A stretch of 64,000 nt of DNA from Rhynchonema sp. JSB1_4 (taxonomy: Eukaryota; Nematoda; Chromadorea; Monhysterida; Xyalidae). The notes under the pieces were generated by a model. That model was not told the origin of the DNA and did no database searches. It saw only the letters and a list, made by a program, of their open reading frames with translations. Shown here one piece after another: positions 1-11,694 of the stretch; position 1 is the first letter of the stretch, and each line of letters opens with the position of its first letter. The translations under genes and the position numbers were made by a program. The stretch is from assembly GCA_030248065.1 (NCBI GenBank), contig JASAMV010006390.1:1-64000 (forward strand). The letters run 5' to 3'.

Positions 1-48
1 TGTCTGTTGTAATTACGGTAGACCATTGTAACGCAACGTAACAGAATA

Positions 49-3000
49 TTAAACAACCTTGAAATATGATGGCAACTCAGTGTAAGCGACATCAAATGGG
101 TAGACGAAGTAATAAACAGCCAAAAATATTCCAAAACTTAGCGGAAACACCAATCTCGACACCCGATCAACTCTCTTAGTTGCATCCTGATAGTCTCGTT
201 GCAGTGCAGTGTAGTGGTCACGGCGTTGTTGTTGCTGAAATTGTCAGTCAGTTTCGTCAATCAGTTTTGTCAGTCATTCGTATCTTTTTGGGGTTATTTG
301 GCTGGCCAATAGATTCACACACACACTGGCGATGTCCTAGTACACCGTACGTCTGGGGTGAAACGAACAAAACTCTCGCTGCTGTTTCACCCATTTACAC
401 TTTGCCTGCTGTCTGAACTGATTGGATCATTCAATGCTGCTACTGTTTTAAGGTTTTCCGGAGCCAGCAATATCCACAAAAGAAAGCCTGGAAGTCTTTC
501 TCAGTCGTTGGCCGGGCGATTCCACAAAGCAGGTTTGGCAAGAACCACTTTGAGCAAGCGAAACGAGCAGAGCTCTATTTCGTCAATGGCCAGGCTGATT
601 TTGGTATCAGGCTTACTAGGTAGTGGCGGATCCAGCTTTTGGCGAAGGGAGGGGCCAAATCCAAAAAGTCGTTCTTATCGCAGTGCTTGTTCCATTTTTG
701 AAAAGTCATTTTTATCTAGTGTTTGCTTAGAATTTCGCGCTGTTCACACCAAATATTAAAACAAAATGTAACAAACGCGCCAAGCGTGCGAAGCTCTCCG
801 ATTTTGGGCACTTTTTACGCGTGCGAGAGAGCTAAATTTCATTGAAAATGGGTTACTCCGTGACGCGCCAAACGCGCGATTTTTGGACTTCTGAAGTGTA
901 TCAGAGGGGAAATCCTGCGATTTAGGGGTCTTTTTTCATTTTCCCTCAAAACGGTGCCCCCTTCAGGGGCCAAATGACCAAAGGGGGGCATGGCCCCTGT
1001 GGACCCCCGGATCCGCCCTTGGGCTTACGCATAGGCCTAGGCTTGCACTCAGGCCTAGTTTGTGTTTGGGCTTAGGCTTAGGCTTCTGCCTTATCTGTTT
1101 TCAGGTTCTGCTCTTTTGGACCTCCCACCTAAGCCCCTGCTCTTTTTCACTTGCTCAAAGTGGTCTTGCTCAAACCGGCTTTGCTCAATTGCCCGTGCGC
1201 CTGTCAGTCATCACACAGTTTTCAGACAAGTCAGTGGGATGCAGTTTTCGTCGCAAGGCAGTCGTGCGGTAATGACTAGCTTAATTTCTGACTGATAAAA
1301 CCGATTTACATGATCACAATATTGAACCTTGGCCTGGTTATCGCCAGATGTCGTTGCTGATTCATTTTGTCTGCTTCGCTTTTCGATCAGAATCGGTTTT
1401 CTCATCAACCCCTCATTCGCGTCTGCCACTTTCGGTCGTCCGCCGGTCAGTCGCAGGAACCACAGCAACAAGTGGGACCTGGCAGTGCACAAGAAAGTTT
1501 GTGACCGCAAAATTTCTTCTCTTCGACCAAAATCCCTTGTCGCTCCCAGCTCACCAATCTGACATTAGACTAGTTATTGTCTGGTTTCAACTCGAAATAC
1601 TTTAGACTCGACACCTCGAAGGACACGTAACGACACGAGGCATTGGTCTGCTGCTTTACCGATTGAGCTAGAAACGGCGGGCGAAATCTTGGACCCCACC
1701 CAAGATAATGGACTTTAGCTGAATCACCTGGCAATGTCGTTGACTGGCGCCGACGTCATGCCGCGGCCGATCTGACCGAAACTGGAACATTCAACGGTTT
1801 CTGCATGTCTGCTTGGGCGCGATTTGGGTTCAGAAGTTCCAGATTTTGTCCGTAAAACAAAGTCCCAGGTGACTTTTACATCTAAAATCCATAATGTTGG
1901 TGCAAATCTCATCACAGCTAAATTTAGGACATCCCAGGAACATGTACATACGTATTGGTCGGCGCATTTTGAGATTGGGTCAGGTTGGGTGTGATCGGGG
2001 GTACAAAAAAGATGGGTTGGGTCAAGTGTTGCGATTTCGTTGTTTGTATTTTCTACCGGCGAAAACGTTCCTTGCAACTCAGACGGGAACCACTTGTACG
2101 CTGGTCGAAACGTACCGAAACAACGAATTTGAATGACCCAACCCATTTTGCCACACACGACCAAACCCGTCCCGAATACCAGTAAAGTGCACATCGACTG
2201 CTGTATTTCTGGGAAAAATAAATCCATTGCTGAAAACACAAAAAACTGTTTTTTTTTATATTTGGGTGCGGTTAAACACTTGGGTTGAGGCTATCGCGGT
2301 CAGTAGACAGATTGTGAAACGCGCACTGTCAAATATGTAGGACATCGTTGCAGAATATATCCATGTGGACCCGAGTGATCATTCAGCGAACCAACCAACC
2401 GCAGTGCTTTCTGCGCCAAACTGTTGACGAGTGCAAACTCAAGCAGACCAGCGAATACGAACACTTGACATGCGAAAAACCACACGTCGACCGCTTTGAT
2501 GTACGACACTGGCGGCAAGACGTCGCTCACGCCGGCCAACTGGACAAATTCGTGTGCAAATTCGAATTTCTAGCATTTTTTAAGATAAACATGCATATAG
2601 ACAATCTTTTAAATCTGGCCAACAACTGCCGAACAGTTCTGATTAACCTTGACATTTTACAACGGAGAATATCCCAAATGAGACCGCGTTCGCACTGATG
2701 ACCCCTGATGCCACTTCGGTCTGTCTGCGAAAGCAGGGCGAAACAGACCATCATTTCTGCACTCAATACATACACACAGAGTGCGTTGCGTGCGGGAGGA
2801 TTTATCAGATCAGACGTTATTTTCGTCATACGCCGCCATAGAAAAAACGACCTGTGGTGGTACTACTGCCGGCACTACTTTACGATGTACCAAAAGGCAT
2901 AAGCTATTTTGCCGTGGCTATTGCGAGCTCGAGCTTGGAGGATCATTCAAGCAAACACGGTAGCCCGAACCTGATTCTGTGTTTAAAATGTTGAACCTAA

Positions 3001-5972
3001 ATCTGCGCCTAAGTTAGGCGCGGTCTAAGCCTATCGTCAGACAAATCACCCTGCTATACCAGTTTACCTGAGTGGTCAAGGTGAGCAGTGCTGTGATCGA
3101 CAGTGTGATCCTTGCGGGCACAGCTGAGTAGTCAATCCAAAATGACACCCACGATACAACGACCATCAGTCCCGGTGGCACGTACGTTTGCAGCAGATGG
3201 TACAGACCCGAACGCTTCAGATAGATCAAACCGGCCAGACGCGAGGTGTTGGCTGGAAACAGGAATTTAGCAGGGATAGGTACTGAAGATCACTGTGGGT
3301 ATTGGTCGCACGATGCGCTGCGCGATCACACACAAAGAATGCAGTCAGTAAAATGTTTCAGTCCCGCAGGAATGATCTGTCTGGTGATATCTCATCTTGA
3401 TCACCCGAATCTTGTTTTAACACAGCAGCGAGGTTTACTGATGCCAACTGGTTTTGACCAGCGTAAAAGTGTTCATTATAGGTAACGGACAATACGCTTT
3501 TGACAACAGTCTGAGATTAAAGCTACACAAAACCCTTGTCACGTTACATTCAATATTTACATAAACGGTCCAAACGAAAATCTTTCGAAATATATAAGTG
3601 TTTCCTGTTTTTCTTGGTCCAAGGAAACGAGCGGCCCCGTGTTATAACTGAACTTCTAGTTGGGGTCGAGATTACAATTTCGACTCAATCACGCAGCTGG
3701 AAAAAACGTGTCAAAGTTTACCTATGGAATCTAACAACAACAATGTTTCACATGCTCGCTGTGAGCTTTGCACGTGTGCGCTGCCAGCATGTCAATGAAA
3801 CATTTCGCTATGTTTGCTGCTGAGTGTCGTGCTCGGATTAACAAGGACACATTCTTATTCTCTTTCATTAGTTTTCTGAAATCTCGACCCCAAACTGGAG
3901 TTGAGTTATAACGTGGGGTAGCTTGTTTCCTTTGACTTGCATAAAAAGGAAACACTATACTTATATACTGGGAGACAAAAAATCTCCAGACCCATTTGCG
4001 TGCCGAAGGTCGATGTTGCATAGATAATTTCTTCCAAGTATTCCACAGTCTCCGTTTTATCGATGTAATACTGCGGCAGTTCAATGGTTGGATTGAGTTG
4101 CATTCGAATTGATTTGTTGCTTGACCATTGTAGCACACCGTGTTTGGCCGTATATTGATCTTAAATATCGTTTTGCTGATTAAGACACTTGCATCGAACT
4201 TGGGGATCGGATCGGATACCTATTGGACAGTTGGGAGTAAAAACAATTGTGTGGTAAAGCGGTCGAAAAAGATTCAATTCAAAAATAATGACCAGAAACC
4301 ACGTCCACAAGAGCATCGGTGTATGCAAATATTACCTGGTCAGTCTGACTTTGAGATTGACGCCCCCACATACTAAAATTGGACAACTTTTGTGCTGGTC
4401 AAAATTTAGCATAAAAGAATTTCGTAATATCTGAAATAAACACAAAGACCAAATACAAAACACAAATTTGTGAAAACACAAATACCGTGACCATAGGCAG
4501 ATCCGATCATTCAATATCCAAGATTTTTTTGATCAAACTCCCAAGATTGAGGCTTCATTGATGATTATCTCGGACCAGTATGACCCAGCCATATGTATGA
4601 AAAACAAAAAGTGAAAATGACATTGCTGTCAACTCACACAGTCCCATGGCAATGTCACACCATTGTACATCGTGAGGATAGTTGGTCAGAATCAAGGGAC
4701 AGGACAGCGTCAGATGGAGCCTGTGCGACAGATGCTGTATGTACTATAGTAATGCAAAAATTTGCTCAATCTTTGATAAAACATTGGTCCAAAGGCAGAT
4801 CCTATCAGATGATTACCAATAGTGCGACACCAGTGTCAATGGCAAGGTGGTATTCTTGTGACTTTTGAAACGAAAACTATACTGTCAGCAGCTTTTTGAT
4901 GTTTCACCCACCTGGTGCTGTAGTAAACAGTGCCATTCGGAAACACGACCAGTCTGAACTCGGGCGTGGTATCCGATTGATATTTGGGTTCGATCGCATT
5001 TGGGAAAAACACGATCGGCATCCAGAGCAACTTGCGATTCTTGATTTGACGTTCGGTTTGATTTTGATGTGACAGACGTGAATCGTGCCACGACAGACTC
5101 AGGTACAGATCGACCGAGTAGGACTGTGTTTGATGGGTAGTGTTTGGTTATGATGGATGCGACCGGGTGTTCCTTATAATGATCCTCTTGACAGTGGAAC
5201 CTAAGTGACAGGCTTGTCTGATCCCGAATGTTATAACTCTGTTTATAGTGGAAATTTCTTTATTAACCATTTGCCTTCTGAACGGTACCTCAACTACTGA
5301 AACCTCTCTCTTTATAGTGACGAAAATTTGGGACAGCACGGGTCATGCACCAAAATTGATCTAGCAGTGGGCACAAATGAGAGAAAATGCGGAACTCTCT
5401 CAACCTCAAGCACCAGACTTTTGGTATAACAAAAGTGACCTGGTCCATTTATGTCACTATAAAGAGGGTTGACTTGACTGTATTTGGTCATATCGTTTTG
5501 ACGCCAGACTAGACCTGTCTTGGTCACGTGACTTGTAGCATATTATGCACATTGGGGATATTCCGAGACGGCACTTTTCTCAACTAACATGTTGTTATTT
5601 TAACAAGTTTATCGCCCGCTGTTGGGTCAAATTAATGACATCCTGCCAGTCTCGAAACATCGAAAAGTCTCACGTGACCATGGCAGGTCCGATCCTTTTA
5701 ATCCAACCATGGTCGCTTCCTGGAATTCTCCAATCCTTTGCACGTTTTGACCACAAGTGATCACAAACGGCTCATCACCTGCAACGTAACAACAGAACTT
5801 TTACTAACATCTTTACATGTGTTTGCGTTTGTTTGACCAAAAACAGCCTAATTTTAAAAAGTACAGTTATTTTCACTTTACCATTTGTGGGCGGAGGCAG
5901 TTCAACAACTGCATTCTCATCTGCCGAAACATAACACCCACACAAAATTATCAACTGCAGACGAACACTCAT
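49..5972 (-). CDS. Cys-loop ligand-gated anion channel subunit (ACC/LGC-like), 10 exons
   Basis: Plasma-membrane pentameric ligand-gated channel subunit. Minus-strand exons 5882-5972, 5708-5778, 4912-5123, 4638-4720, 3992-4159, 3068-3252, 2392-2539, 1728-1881, 1328-1478 and 49-234 join in phase to about 482 aa. A hydrophobic N-terminus ([13 protein letters not shown]) looks like a signal peptide. [13 protein letters not shown] and [12 protein letters not shown] belong to the ligand-binding domain. The Cys-loop runs from C132 to C146 with 13 residues between, including YPHDVQ. M1 ends SWVSFWIDY. The M1-M2 linker carries P-A-R (254-256), which in this family marks chloride selectivity. M3 is near 284-305, a basic loop follows, and M4 is near 449-467. 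The family match is seen directly; assignment to acetylcholine-gated ACC/LGC rather than GABA or glutamate types is inference. The M3 exon end (2392) and the first exon are the least certain parts. The segment before NVQRI is shorter than usual. Confidence 0.86.
614..1019. mobile_element. TIR element, GGCGGATCC family, copy 1
   Basis: Begins near AGTGGCGGATCCAGC and ends GGATCCGCCC. It lies in the last intron of the channel gene. The interior is shared with the copy at 39021-39485: a phrase like AGTGCTTGTTCCATTTTTGAAA, then GGGGTCTTTTTC and a purine-rich end. GGCTTAC occurs on both sides, suggesting an imperfect target duplication. No coding capacity; non-autonomous DNA transposon. Confidence 0.6.
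1019..1090. repeat. Degenerate TTAGGC-like tract
   Basis: GGCTTACGCATAGGCCTAGG, then GGGCTTAGGCTTAGGCTT, which contains two exact TTAGGC units. TTAGGC is the nematode telomere repeat. An interstitial, decayed tract; it abuts the TIR element just before it. Confidence 0.5.
1095..1205. repeat. Dispersed repeat rich in TTGCTCAAA / CTGCTCTTTT
   Basis: CTTGCTCAAACCGGCTTTGCTCAATTGCCCG recurs with changes at about 58283-58345 (reverse complement) and 59840-59885, so this is a piece of the same family as the long inverted-repeat element at 58275-59890. Confidence 0.5.
3595..3958. mobile_element. TIR MITE, AGTGTTTCC family, copy 1
   Basis: Starts AGTGTTTCCTGTTTTTCTT and ends AAAAAGGAAACACT, so the termini are inverted repeats. 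About 360 bp, no ORF of interest, inside the channel-gene intron between the exons at 3068-3252 and 3992-4159. A second copy lies at 34997-35640. Both carry paired internal ATGTTTCA words facing each other. Confidence 0.65.
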
Positions 5973-7947
5973 GGCACCGAAAAGGAATTTCAGTTCTGAA
6001 AAAGTGCATACACATTTTTGCCATGCTTATCCATAATAATAATAACCATAAGCACAAGAACCTCTACAAAATTGAACATACCTACTGCAAGGATAATAGC
6101 GCTGCTGTGGCTTGGAGTCAGCTTCCGCTTGGGCGCCACGCAATGCAGGTTGAATTATGAGACCAAAATGGACTCCTCCACGGACGCGCTGGTTTTACTA
6201 CCACGACCTTCGGAACAACGTTGGCCTATTTTCCATGGAGGTGACGTGACATTTTGGATTGTGGGTACTTTGGTATTTCCAGACAATGCTGAGTATTTCG
6301 ACTATTTCAGCCTGTTTACAGTATAACAGTTCGTACACTCAGCAGGCAACTATAATAAATCACTACTTTGCCGGTTGGGGTAGGAACTTCAGCTATAATT
6401 ACATGTACATGTATGTAGTGGTCTCGCAACCCTAAGTAAGTTTACGCTGTTAAGGTTCAATAACAAAGCTTGAACAATTTTATCCCCAGAAACGGCTGCT
6501 GGCGGTGGACATAAATACGGGTTTCAGGACAATAGGCAATTTTTGTTTATGTGATAATCTGTGTCCATTGTATCAAGAATTTTTTTCAAAATAAACTCTG
6601 GTAGGGGCTGCCATAATCATTGACCACCGAATGACCACATGAAGTGTAAAAAACTACAAACAAAACACAACAATAAAACTACCACACAGTCTGACATTCA
6701 ACGATACATACTAATTTTACTAACGTACCGTAATTACACTGACGCCAGTCATCAATCAGGTTGGGCTGGGACACTTGCGGTAATTATATTTTGCATGACA
6801 TGTATTGCGTTTGCGATCACAAAAGTTGCACAGAGTAAAAGTAAAAAAAACCCGTTACTCCTAACCGACGAAGTTTCGTTGCGCTTTTTCTATTTTTTCC
6901 GCTGCTCTGGCTGATTGCCTTGTCAATGATGACATGACATAAAGACAAGAAAAATGGAAGCGAGTTTTGGACGGTAACAGTGCCAGTAATGTGACCCTCT
7001 CGATGTTGTCCAAAATTGAATGATAAAAAGGGGGTAAAACACGATCCATCAAGTGGATAGGACGAGATATGACCATCGGTGTTTGACCACGATGAGTTCG
7101 TACGCAGCGGTGTTAAGAAACCCTAAAATGAACGTCTTTTACATTAGTCAAACAAGTGGCTCCCGCAAATCTCTAAATATCATTGATGCAGAAATCGCAC
7201 GTTTGTCAATCAAGGCAGGTCCGATCACCAAGTTTTGTATCGGTCCTGTATCCACACTGAAATGAATCAAAACGTTTTCCTGAAAATTATGAGAAAACAC
7301 TACTCCGGAGTATTTGCGAATCAATTTGGAAGCGGAGCGCTTCGCAGAAACACTTTCAATAGTGTTTTTTTCACTCCAAAAAGTGTTGTTTTTCGTCAGA
7401 GTGTTTTCAAACCACTACAAATCAAAGCCCTAACCACACACTGCTGAGCTGGCTATCAGCTCGTTTTGGTGCGATAAAAAACATGTTTATAGCTTCGATT
7501 TCAACGACAGACACTTTCGCTATGATGCTCAATATCCAAATTGGAAATTTCAAAATTCCCTGCCGTGTGCATTAAAATACGACCCATGTGAACTTTCGGC
7601 AAAGGACAGAGAGCAGTTACCGACCCACCGGTCACATGCTCAACATCAATGCCGCTAGAACCAGTAGTCGTGTGAACAGTGAACAGATAAACTTGTCATT
7701 ATTTTGCATTTCATGCCCCTTCTTAGGTATTCAATATTCACCATATTCACCGATCAGTTGCGCCTTGCAAAGTTCTCTGTGATTCTTTAATGTATTCCCG
7801 CCAGTTCATGCTGCGACTACGTAGCCCCCTGTTTTGTGTTGGGCAGGCTTTCAGCCTGTGTCAATGCTGAACGTATCCAATGTATCAATATTTGGTTGAT
7901 GGAAGACTCATTACTATTGTAATCAGTTCATACTGCAGAGGCCCTGG
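5973..7947. other. Intergenic, no gene recognised
   Basis: Upstream flank of the channel gene. I see only AT-rich unique-looking DNA, short chance ORFs and no splice-compatible exon chain on either strand. Confidence 0.5.
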
Positions 7948-8785
7948 AGGGAAGACTCATTATGGATTTGAAAATGAAGCGGATTAAACGGAATCCTCGT
8001 AATGAGCCTTCTCCCCAGGGTAGGGCTCGCGCGGGAAATTTTTTTCCCGCGGAATTTCGCGGGAGGGAGGGAAATTTGCGGGAAATTTCCCGTCCCTGTT
8101 TCCCGGGAAATATTTTCGAAAGTGGCATTTCCCGCGGGAAATAGTGCCTGAAAATTCCCGCGGGAAATTTCCCGCGGGAAATCGGCCATTTCCCGCTTTT
8201 TCTCGTCCTTCGACCATTTCCCGCGCGGGAATTCCCGTCAGTAATTTCCGTGAAATTTCCCGCGGGAAACGGGAAATCGAAACGATCAGTTCATCTTTTG
8301 TTGGCTTTTCATCTTCAGTATGGGCTGGAAATAGATTTTTTGTCCTTTTCAGATCTGTTCATGAAGCTCACGACCCAATGAGCAATTGACTTAGACTGCA
8401 TTTTTCGACTTACAATTAGCGGCTCACGCACTAAACCGATCAGTCAAGAAATTCACGGATTCAATGGCACGTGTGCGTAACGAGAATACTCGCTTGAACG
8501 TGTCTCAGCATGAACAGGCCTGAATTCTTGGTAAATACTGGTTGTTCATCCTCCAAAGGGCAACTTCACCTTTTGAGATATTGATATATATATATGCTCC
8601 GCGTGTATTCAGCCAAAGCCTAAGCCTAAGTTTAAGCCTGAGCCAAGCCTAAACCTAAATATATGCGTAAACGTGAGCGTAAGCATAAGCCTAGCTCAAG
8701 CCTAAGCCCGTGCCTTGGTTCAGGACCAAGTTCCAGCTGGATTCCGTTTAATCCGTTTTATTTTCAAATTCATAATGAGTCTTCC
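7948..8785. mobile_element. TIR element with CCCGCGGGAAA palindromes inside
   Basis: The left end reads GGAAGACTCATTATGGATTT... through AAACGGAATCC; the right end (about 8738-8785) is its near-perfect reverse complement, giving TIRs of about 45 bp. The interior at 8030-8275 is a run of self-complementary CCCGCGGGAAATTTCCC units. A partial repeat of the right end continues at 8790-8855. No transposase; a non-autonomous foldback-type element. It is unclear whether the palindromic core is a separate insertion. Confidence 0.6.
8612..8706. repeat. Degenerate GCCTAA (TTAGGC complement) tract
   Basis: AAGCCTAAGCCTAAGTTTAAG followed by variants such as AAGCCTGAGCC and AAGCATAAGCCTAG. Same telomere-like word as at 1019-1090, opposite orientation. 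Confidence 0.5.
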
Positions 8786-9023
8786 CCCAGCACGCAAAAA
8801 TCCGTTTAATCCGGTTAATCCGTTTAATCCGTTTTATTGATAATGAGTCTTCCCGGCACGCAATATTTTACATCCATCCTTTATCATTTTCGTTCATTGT
8901 TCCAAGCTGCATTCTTGTGAGCGTAGGCACCACAAAACTTCGGCGCACAACCGGCCACCGTAACCCAGTAGCGAGTAAAATAGCAACGCACGCTGAACGG
9001 CACGCGTTATTCTCTTTTTACAC

Positions 9024-9754
9024 CAGAGGTCGCAATGGCCCGGCCCGAGCCCCCAAATCTCCGGCCCGGCCCGGCCCGACCCGTACCCCCAAATCTCCGG
9101 CCCGGCCCGGCCCGAATTTTTGGCTCAGATTTTGACCCAATTTTTGTCATGATTTTTGCGATTTTTGAATCTATTTTTTTGGTGGAAAATTCATTGTTTT
9201 CCATTGAAAAAGTCGCCAGATAGACAATACCAATGGTGTGGCTGGGCGCTGGGGGGTGGGGGTCCCCCCTAGGTACAGTAGGTAGGTAAGGTAGATGACG
9301 CGCCATCCTGGTACAGTAGGTAGGTCGCCGCCCCCCGGCTGGTATAGTAGGTTGCTATTTTTGGCTTAAAATGGTATAAAATCGATATTTTTCACTCCAA
9401 ATAATCGAAAAATCGCGCGCTGCGCGCGAAATGAGGGTTTTAGAGCACATTTTCATCTAAATTTAGACATAAAAAAATTTGTTCCCCCCCTCATGCTCGG
9501 CCGGTACACTAGGTAAGGGGTTGATTGCACGCCTGGGTAGCCACACCACTGGACAATACTGATCACTTACTTGCTGAATCCGTCAGAAATTTTAGTATTT
9601 TTGACAAAAAAATCCCACTTTTTCAGTAAAATAAGTCACTTCAGAAGCTTCGGGCCGGGGTGCCCGGCCCGGTCCGGCCCGACCCTCCAAATCTCCGGCC
9701 CGGCCCGAGACAAAAGCCCAAAATCGCGGCCCGGCCCGGCGATTGCGACCTCTG
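9024..9754. mobile_element. hAT-like MITE (CAGAGGTCGCAAT TIR) carrying a nested hAT MITE
   Basis: Left end CAGAGGTCGCAAT, right end GATTGCGACCTCTG. Both subterminal regions are built of GGCCCGGCCCGA plus CCCAAATCTCCGG units. Flanks TTTTACAC and TTTCACAC match at 7 of 8 bases, as an 8-bp target duplication would, pointing to the hAT superfamily. No transposase ORF. The element is split by the insertion at 9231-9551. A loose related fragment (GATTGCGACCTCTGGCCC) occurs near 9950. Confidence 0.72.
9231..9551. mobile_element. hAT MITE (CARTGGTGTRGCT TIR), nested copy
   Basis: Starts CAATGGTGTGGCTGGG and ends AGCCACACCACTG, flanked on both sides by the exact 8-mer GACAATAC (9223-9230 and 9552-9559). 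The interior has TACAGTAGGTAGGT phrases shared with the copy at 10873-11274. It interrupts the older element at 9024-9754. Confidence 0.85.
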
Positions 9755-10431
9755 TTTCACACACTTTTACTTTTTCCAAAATTCAACTGCCGCATTGTCG
9801 GAAATAGAACCCCGGGCGTCTTCTTTTACCAACCCTGTTTTGGGCTTGGAGGCTGTATTCCGGAGGGCTCTATTTCGAAAAGGGCTCTATTATTTCACTG
9901 CCCAAAATCTAAAAGAATTGGTCCCAGCCCAGAACAGAGGCCGGCCCGATTGCGACCTCTGGCCCAGAACTAACTACCCCTGCTAAAATGGCGCTGGAAA
10001 CTGAAAGGTGCTTTGAGAGGACATCATATCGCTTTGTTCATGCTCATACAACAAGCCTGCATGTTCCCCTGATCACACAACCACATGACAAGTGACAAAA
10101 GCGCGTGTTTTTTCAGAAAGTGCTTCCTTAATTTTAACAAAGTGGCATGCCAACAAAGTTTAGTTTTGTGTTTCTCTCGACTTTCAATTGATTGCGCTGC
10201 GCTTCCATTTTTTGTCTCAACTTGAATTGAGTTTTGTTTTCAACATCAGAGATTCCGCATACGTGCGTACCTAAGCTGCTGCAAACGTCCCCGCGCAAAA
10301 GTTTCACCAAACTTGGTTCACTTTGATTGGACTTGTTGGACAAAAGCAACGACACAAGTAAAATCAAGCCTCCCCGTGTTCATTGAACCGCCCTGCTGTG
10401 CGCCTACGAGAGGACTATTGTTAACAACACA

Positions 10432-11694
10432 ATGGCATCCATACTGCACAAAACTGCTACGATCACGCTGGTTCTTGCGATCTTAGCCACCGTGAGTTAA
10501 AATTCTTGATTTAATTTTTGTGATTTTGAGCGTTTTTTGAAAAGGAGAACCCCAATTTCAGCAGTTCAATGTATTCGAAGCGATCAAATGCCTGAAGTGC
10601 AATTCAAAGCTAGACGATTGGTGCGATGATGCGGAAGAGATTGGCAAGTTGGTTAACGACAAGGACAACGTTCCGGCTGATAAAATGGAGGAATGCGACA
10701 AAGACAATGCGAGTGATGGAGTTGAGGCCGTCGTCGAGCACTGCCGAAAGATTGAGCAGCATATCGAGAGTGTACGTGTCTTGTTTTATTTATTTCCGTG
10801 CTCGTTTTTGTCTCACGTTTCCAAAAATTCTCATAAAGCCCGGCCCATACCCAGCCGAGCTTTAATTCAACCCAGTGGTGTAGCTACCCAGGCGGGGCGG
10901 CAACCTACTGTACCACCCAAAATGCGGGGCGGCAACCTACCTACTGTACCAGCCGAGCTAGGGGGGGGGGTCGTACCACGTGGGGGGGGGTCATCTGGAA
11001 ACCGAAATTTTTTATGTCTAAATACTGAAGAAAATGTGGCCTAAAACACTAATAGCGCGCGCAATTTTTCGCCCATTTGCAGACAAATATGCTAATTTTA
11101 TGCAATTTTAAGCCAAAAATCAATGTTTTGGGTGAAAAGTTTGGTGGGGCGGCAACCTACCTACTGTACCAGGGGAGGGGCGGCAACCTACCTACTGTAC
11201 CAGGCGAGGGGCGGCAACCTACCTACTGTACCTAGGGGGCCCCCCCACCCCCCCGCCCCCCAGCTACACCACTGATTCAACCACAAAATATAGATTCATT
11301 GACATTTGTCTCTTCTAATATTGTATGACCAGCGCCAAACAAGCAATTAACGAATTAACCAATAAAATGGGACACTACGTACTCCTGTCAGATACCCCAT
11401 CAAATCATTATCATTTTTTTCAAAATTCACCTTCCACCTTGAAGTGCTAGGTAGAATAAGAAGTTGCACTATTAGGTCGTAATTGCAATGCAGGTGTCGG
11501 ACGACGTGCGCGTCATCCGCGAGTGCGCGTACACGGGCAATGTGGTCGACGGACAGAAACGCACGGGCAACAAAGGCATTCGAATCTTCTATTATCAATG
11601 TGACGAGGATTTCTGCAACCCCGCCCCCATTGTTCGACCCATTGGTCTGCTCACAAGCCTGGTCGCGCTCGTTGGAGCCTACATGGCTCTGTAG
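10432..11694 (+). CDS. Ly6/uPAR-type GPI-anchored surface protein, 3 exons
   Basis: Exons 10432-10491, 10562-10771 and 11494-11694, all phase 0, encode 156 aa. Residues 1-20 are a hydrophobic signal peptide cut off exactly by the first intron (ACC|GTGAGT). The mature part begins CLKCNSKLDDWCDD, the CxxC start of a three-finger Ly6 domain, with further cysteines at the EEC, EHC, REC and YQC positions and the diagnostic end CDEDFCN. A hydrophobic tail (IGLLTSLVALVGAYMAL) follows, fitting a GPI-attachment signal. Such proteins sit on the outer membrane leaflet and often modulate receptors or junctions; the partner here is unknown. The second intron carries a hAT MITE (10873-11274). The start codon is the first ATG in frame ahead of the signal peptide. 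Family assignment is good; no orthologue is claimed. Confidence 0.85.
10873..11274. mobile_element. hAT MITE (CAGTGGTGTAGCT TIR) in Ly6 intron 2
   Basis: Starts CAGTGGTGTAGCTACCCAGG and ends AGCTACACCACTG, flanked by the exact 8-mer ATTCAACC on both sides (10865-10872 and 11275-11282). Inside are several copies of a GGGGCGGCAACCTACCTACTGTACC-like unit and a C-rich tract. Same family as 9231-9551. Confidence 0.9.

Noticed and set aside
1724..2239. Single long minus-strand ORF of 171 codons
   Set aside because: Only its last 50 codons (1728-1881) are coding, as an exon of the anion channel; the rest runs through intron sequence upstream of the acceptor.
8944..9135. Pro/Ala/Arg-rich ORFs in GGCCCGGCCCGA DNA
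   Set aside because: Open frames arise from the G/C-rich subterminal repeats of a hAT MITE.
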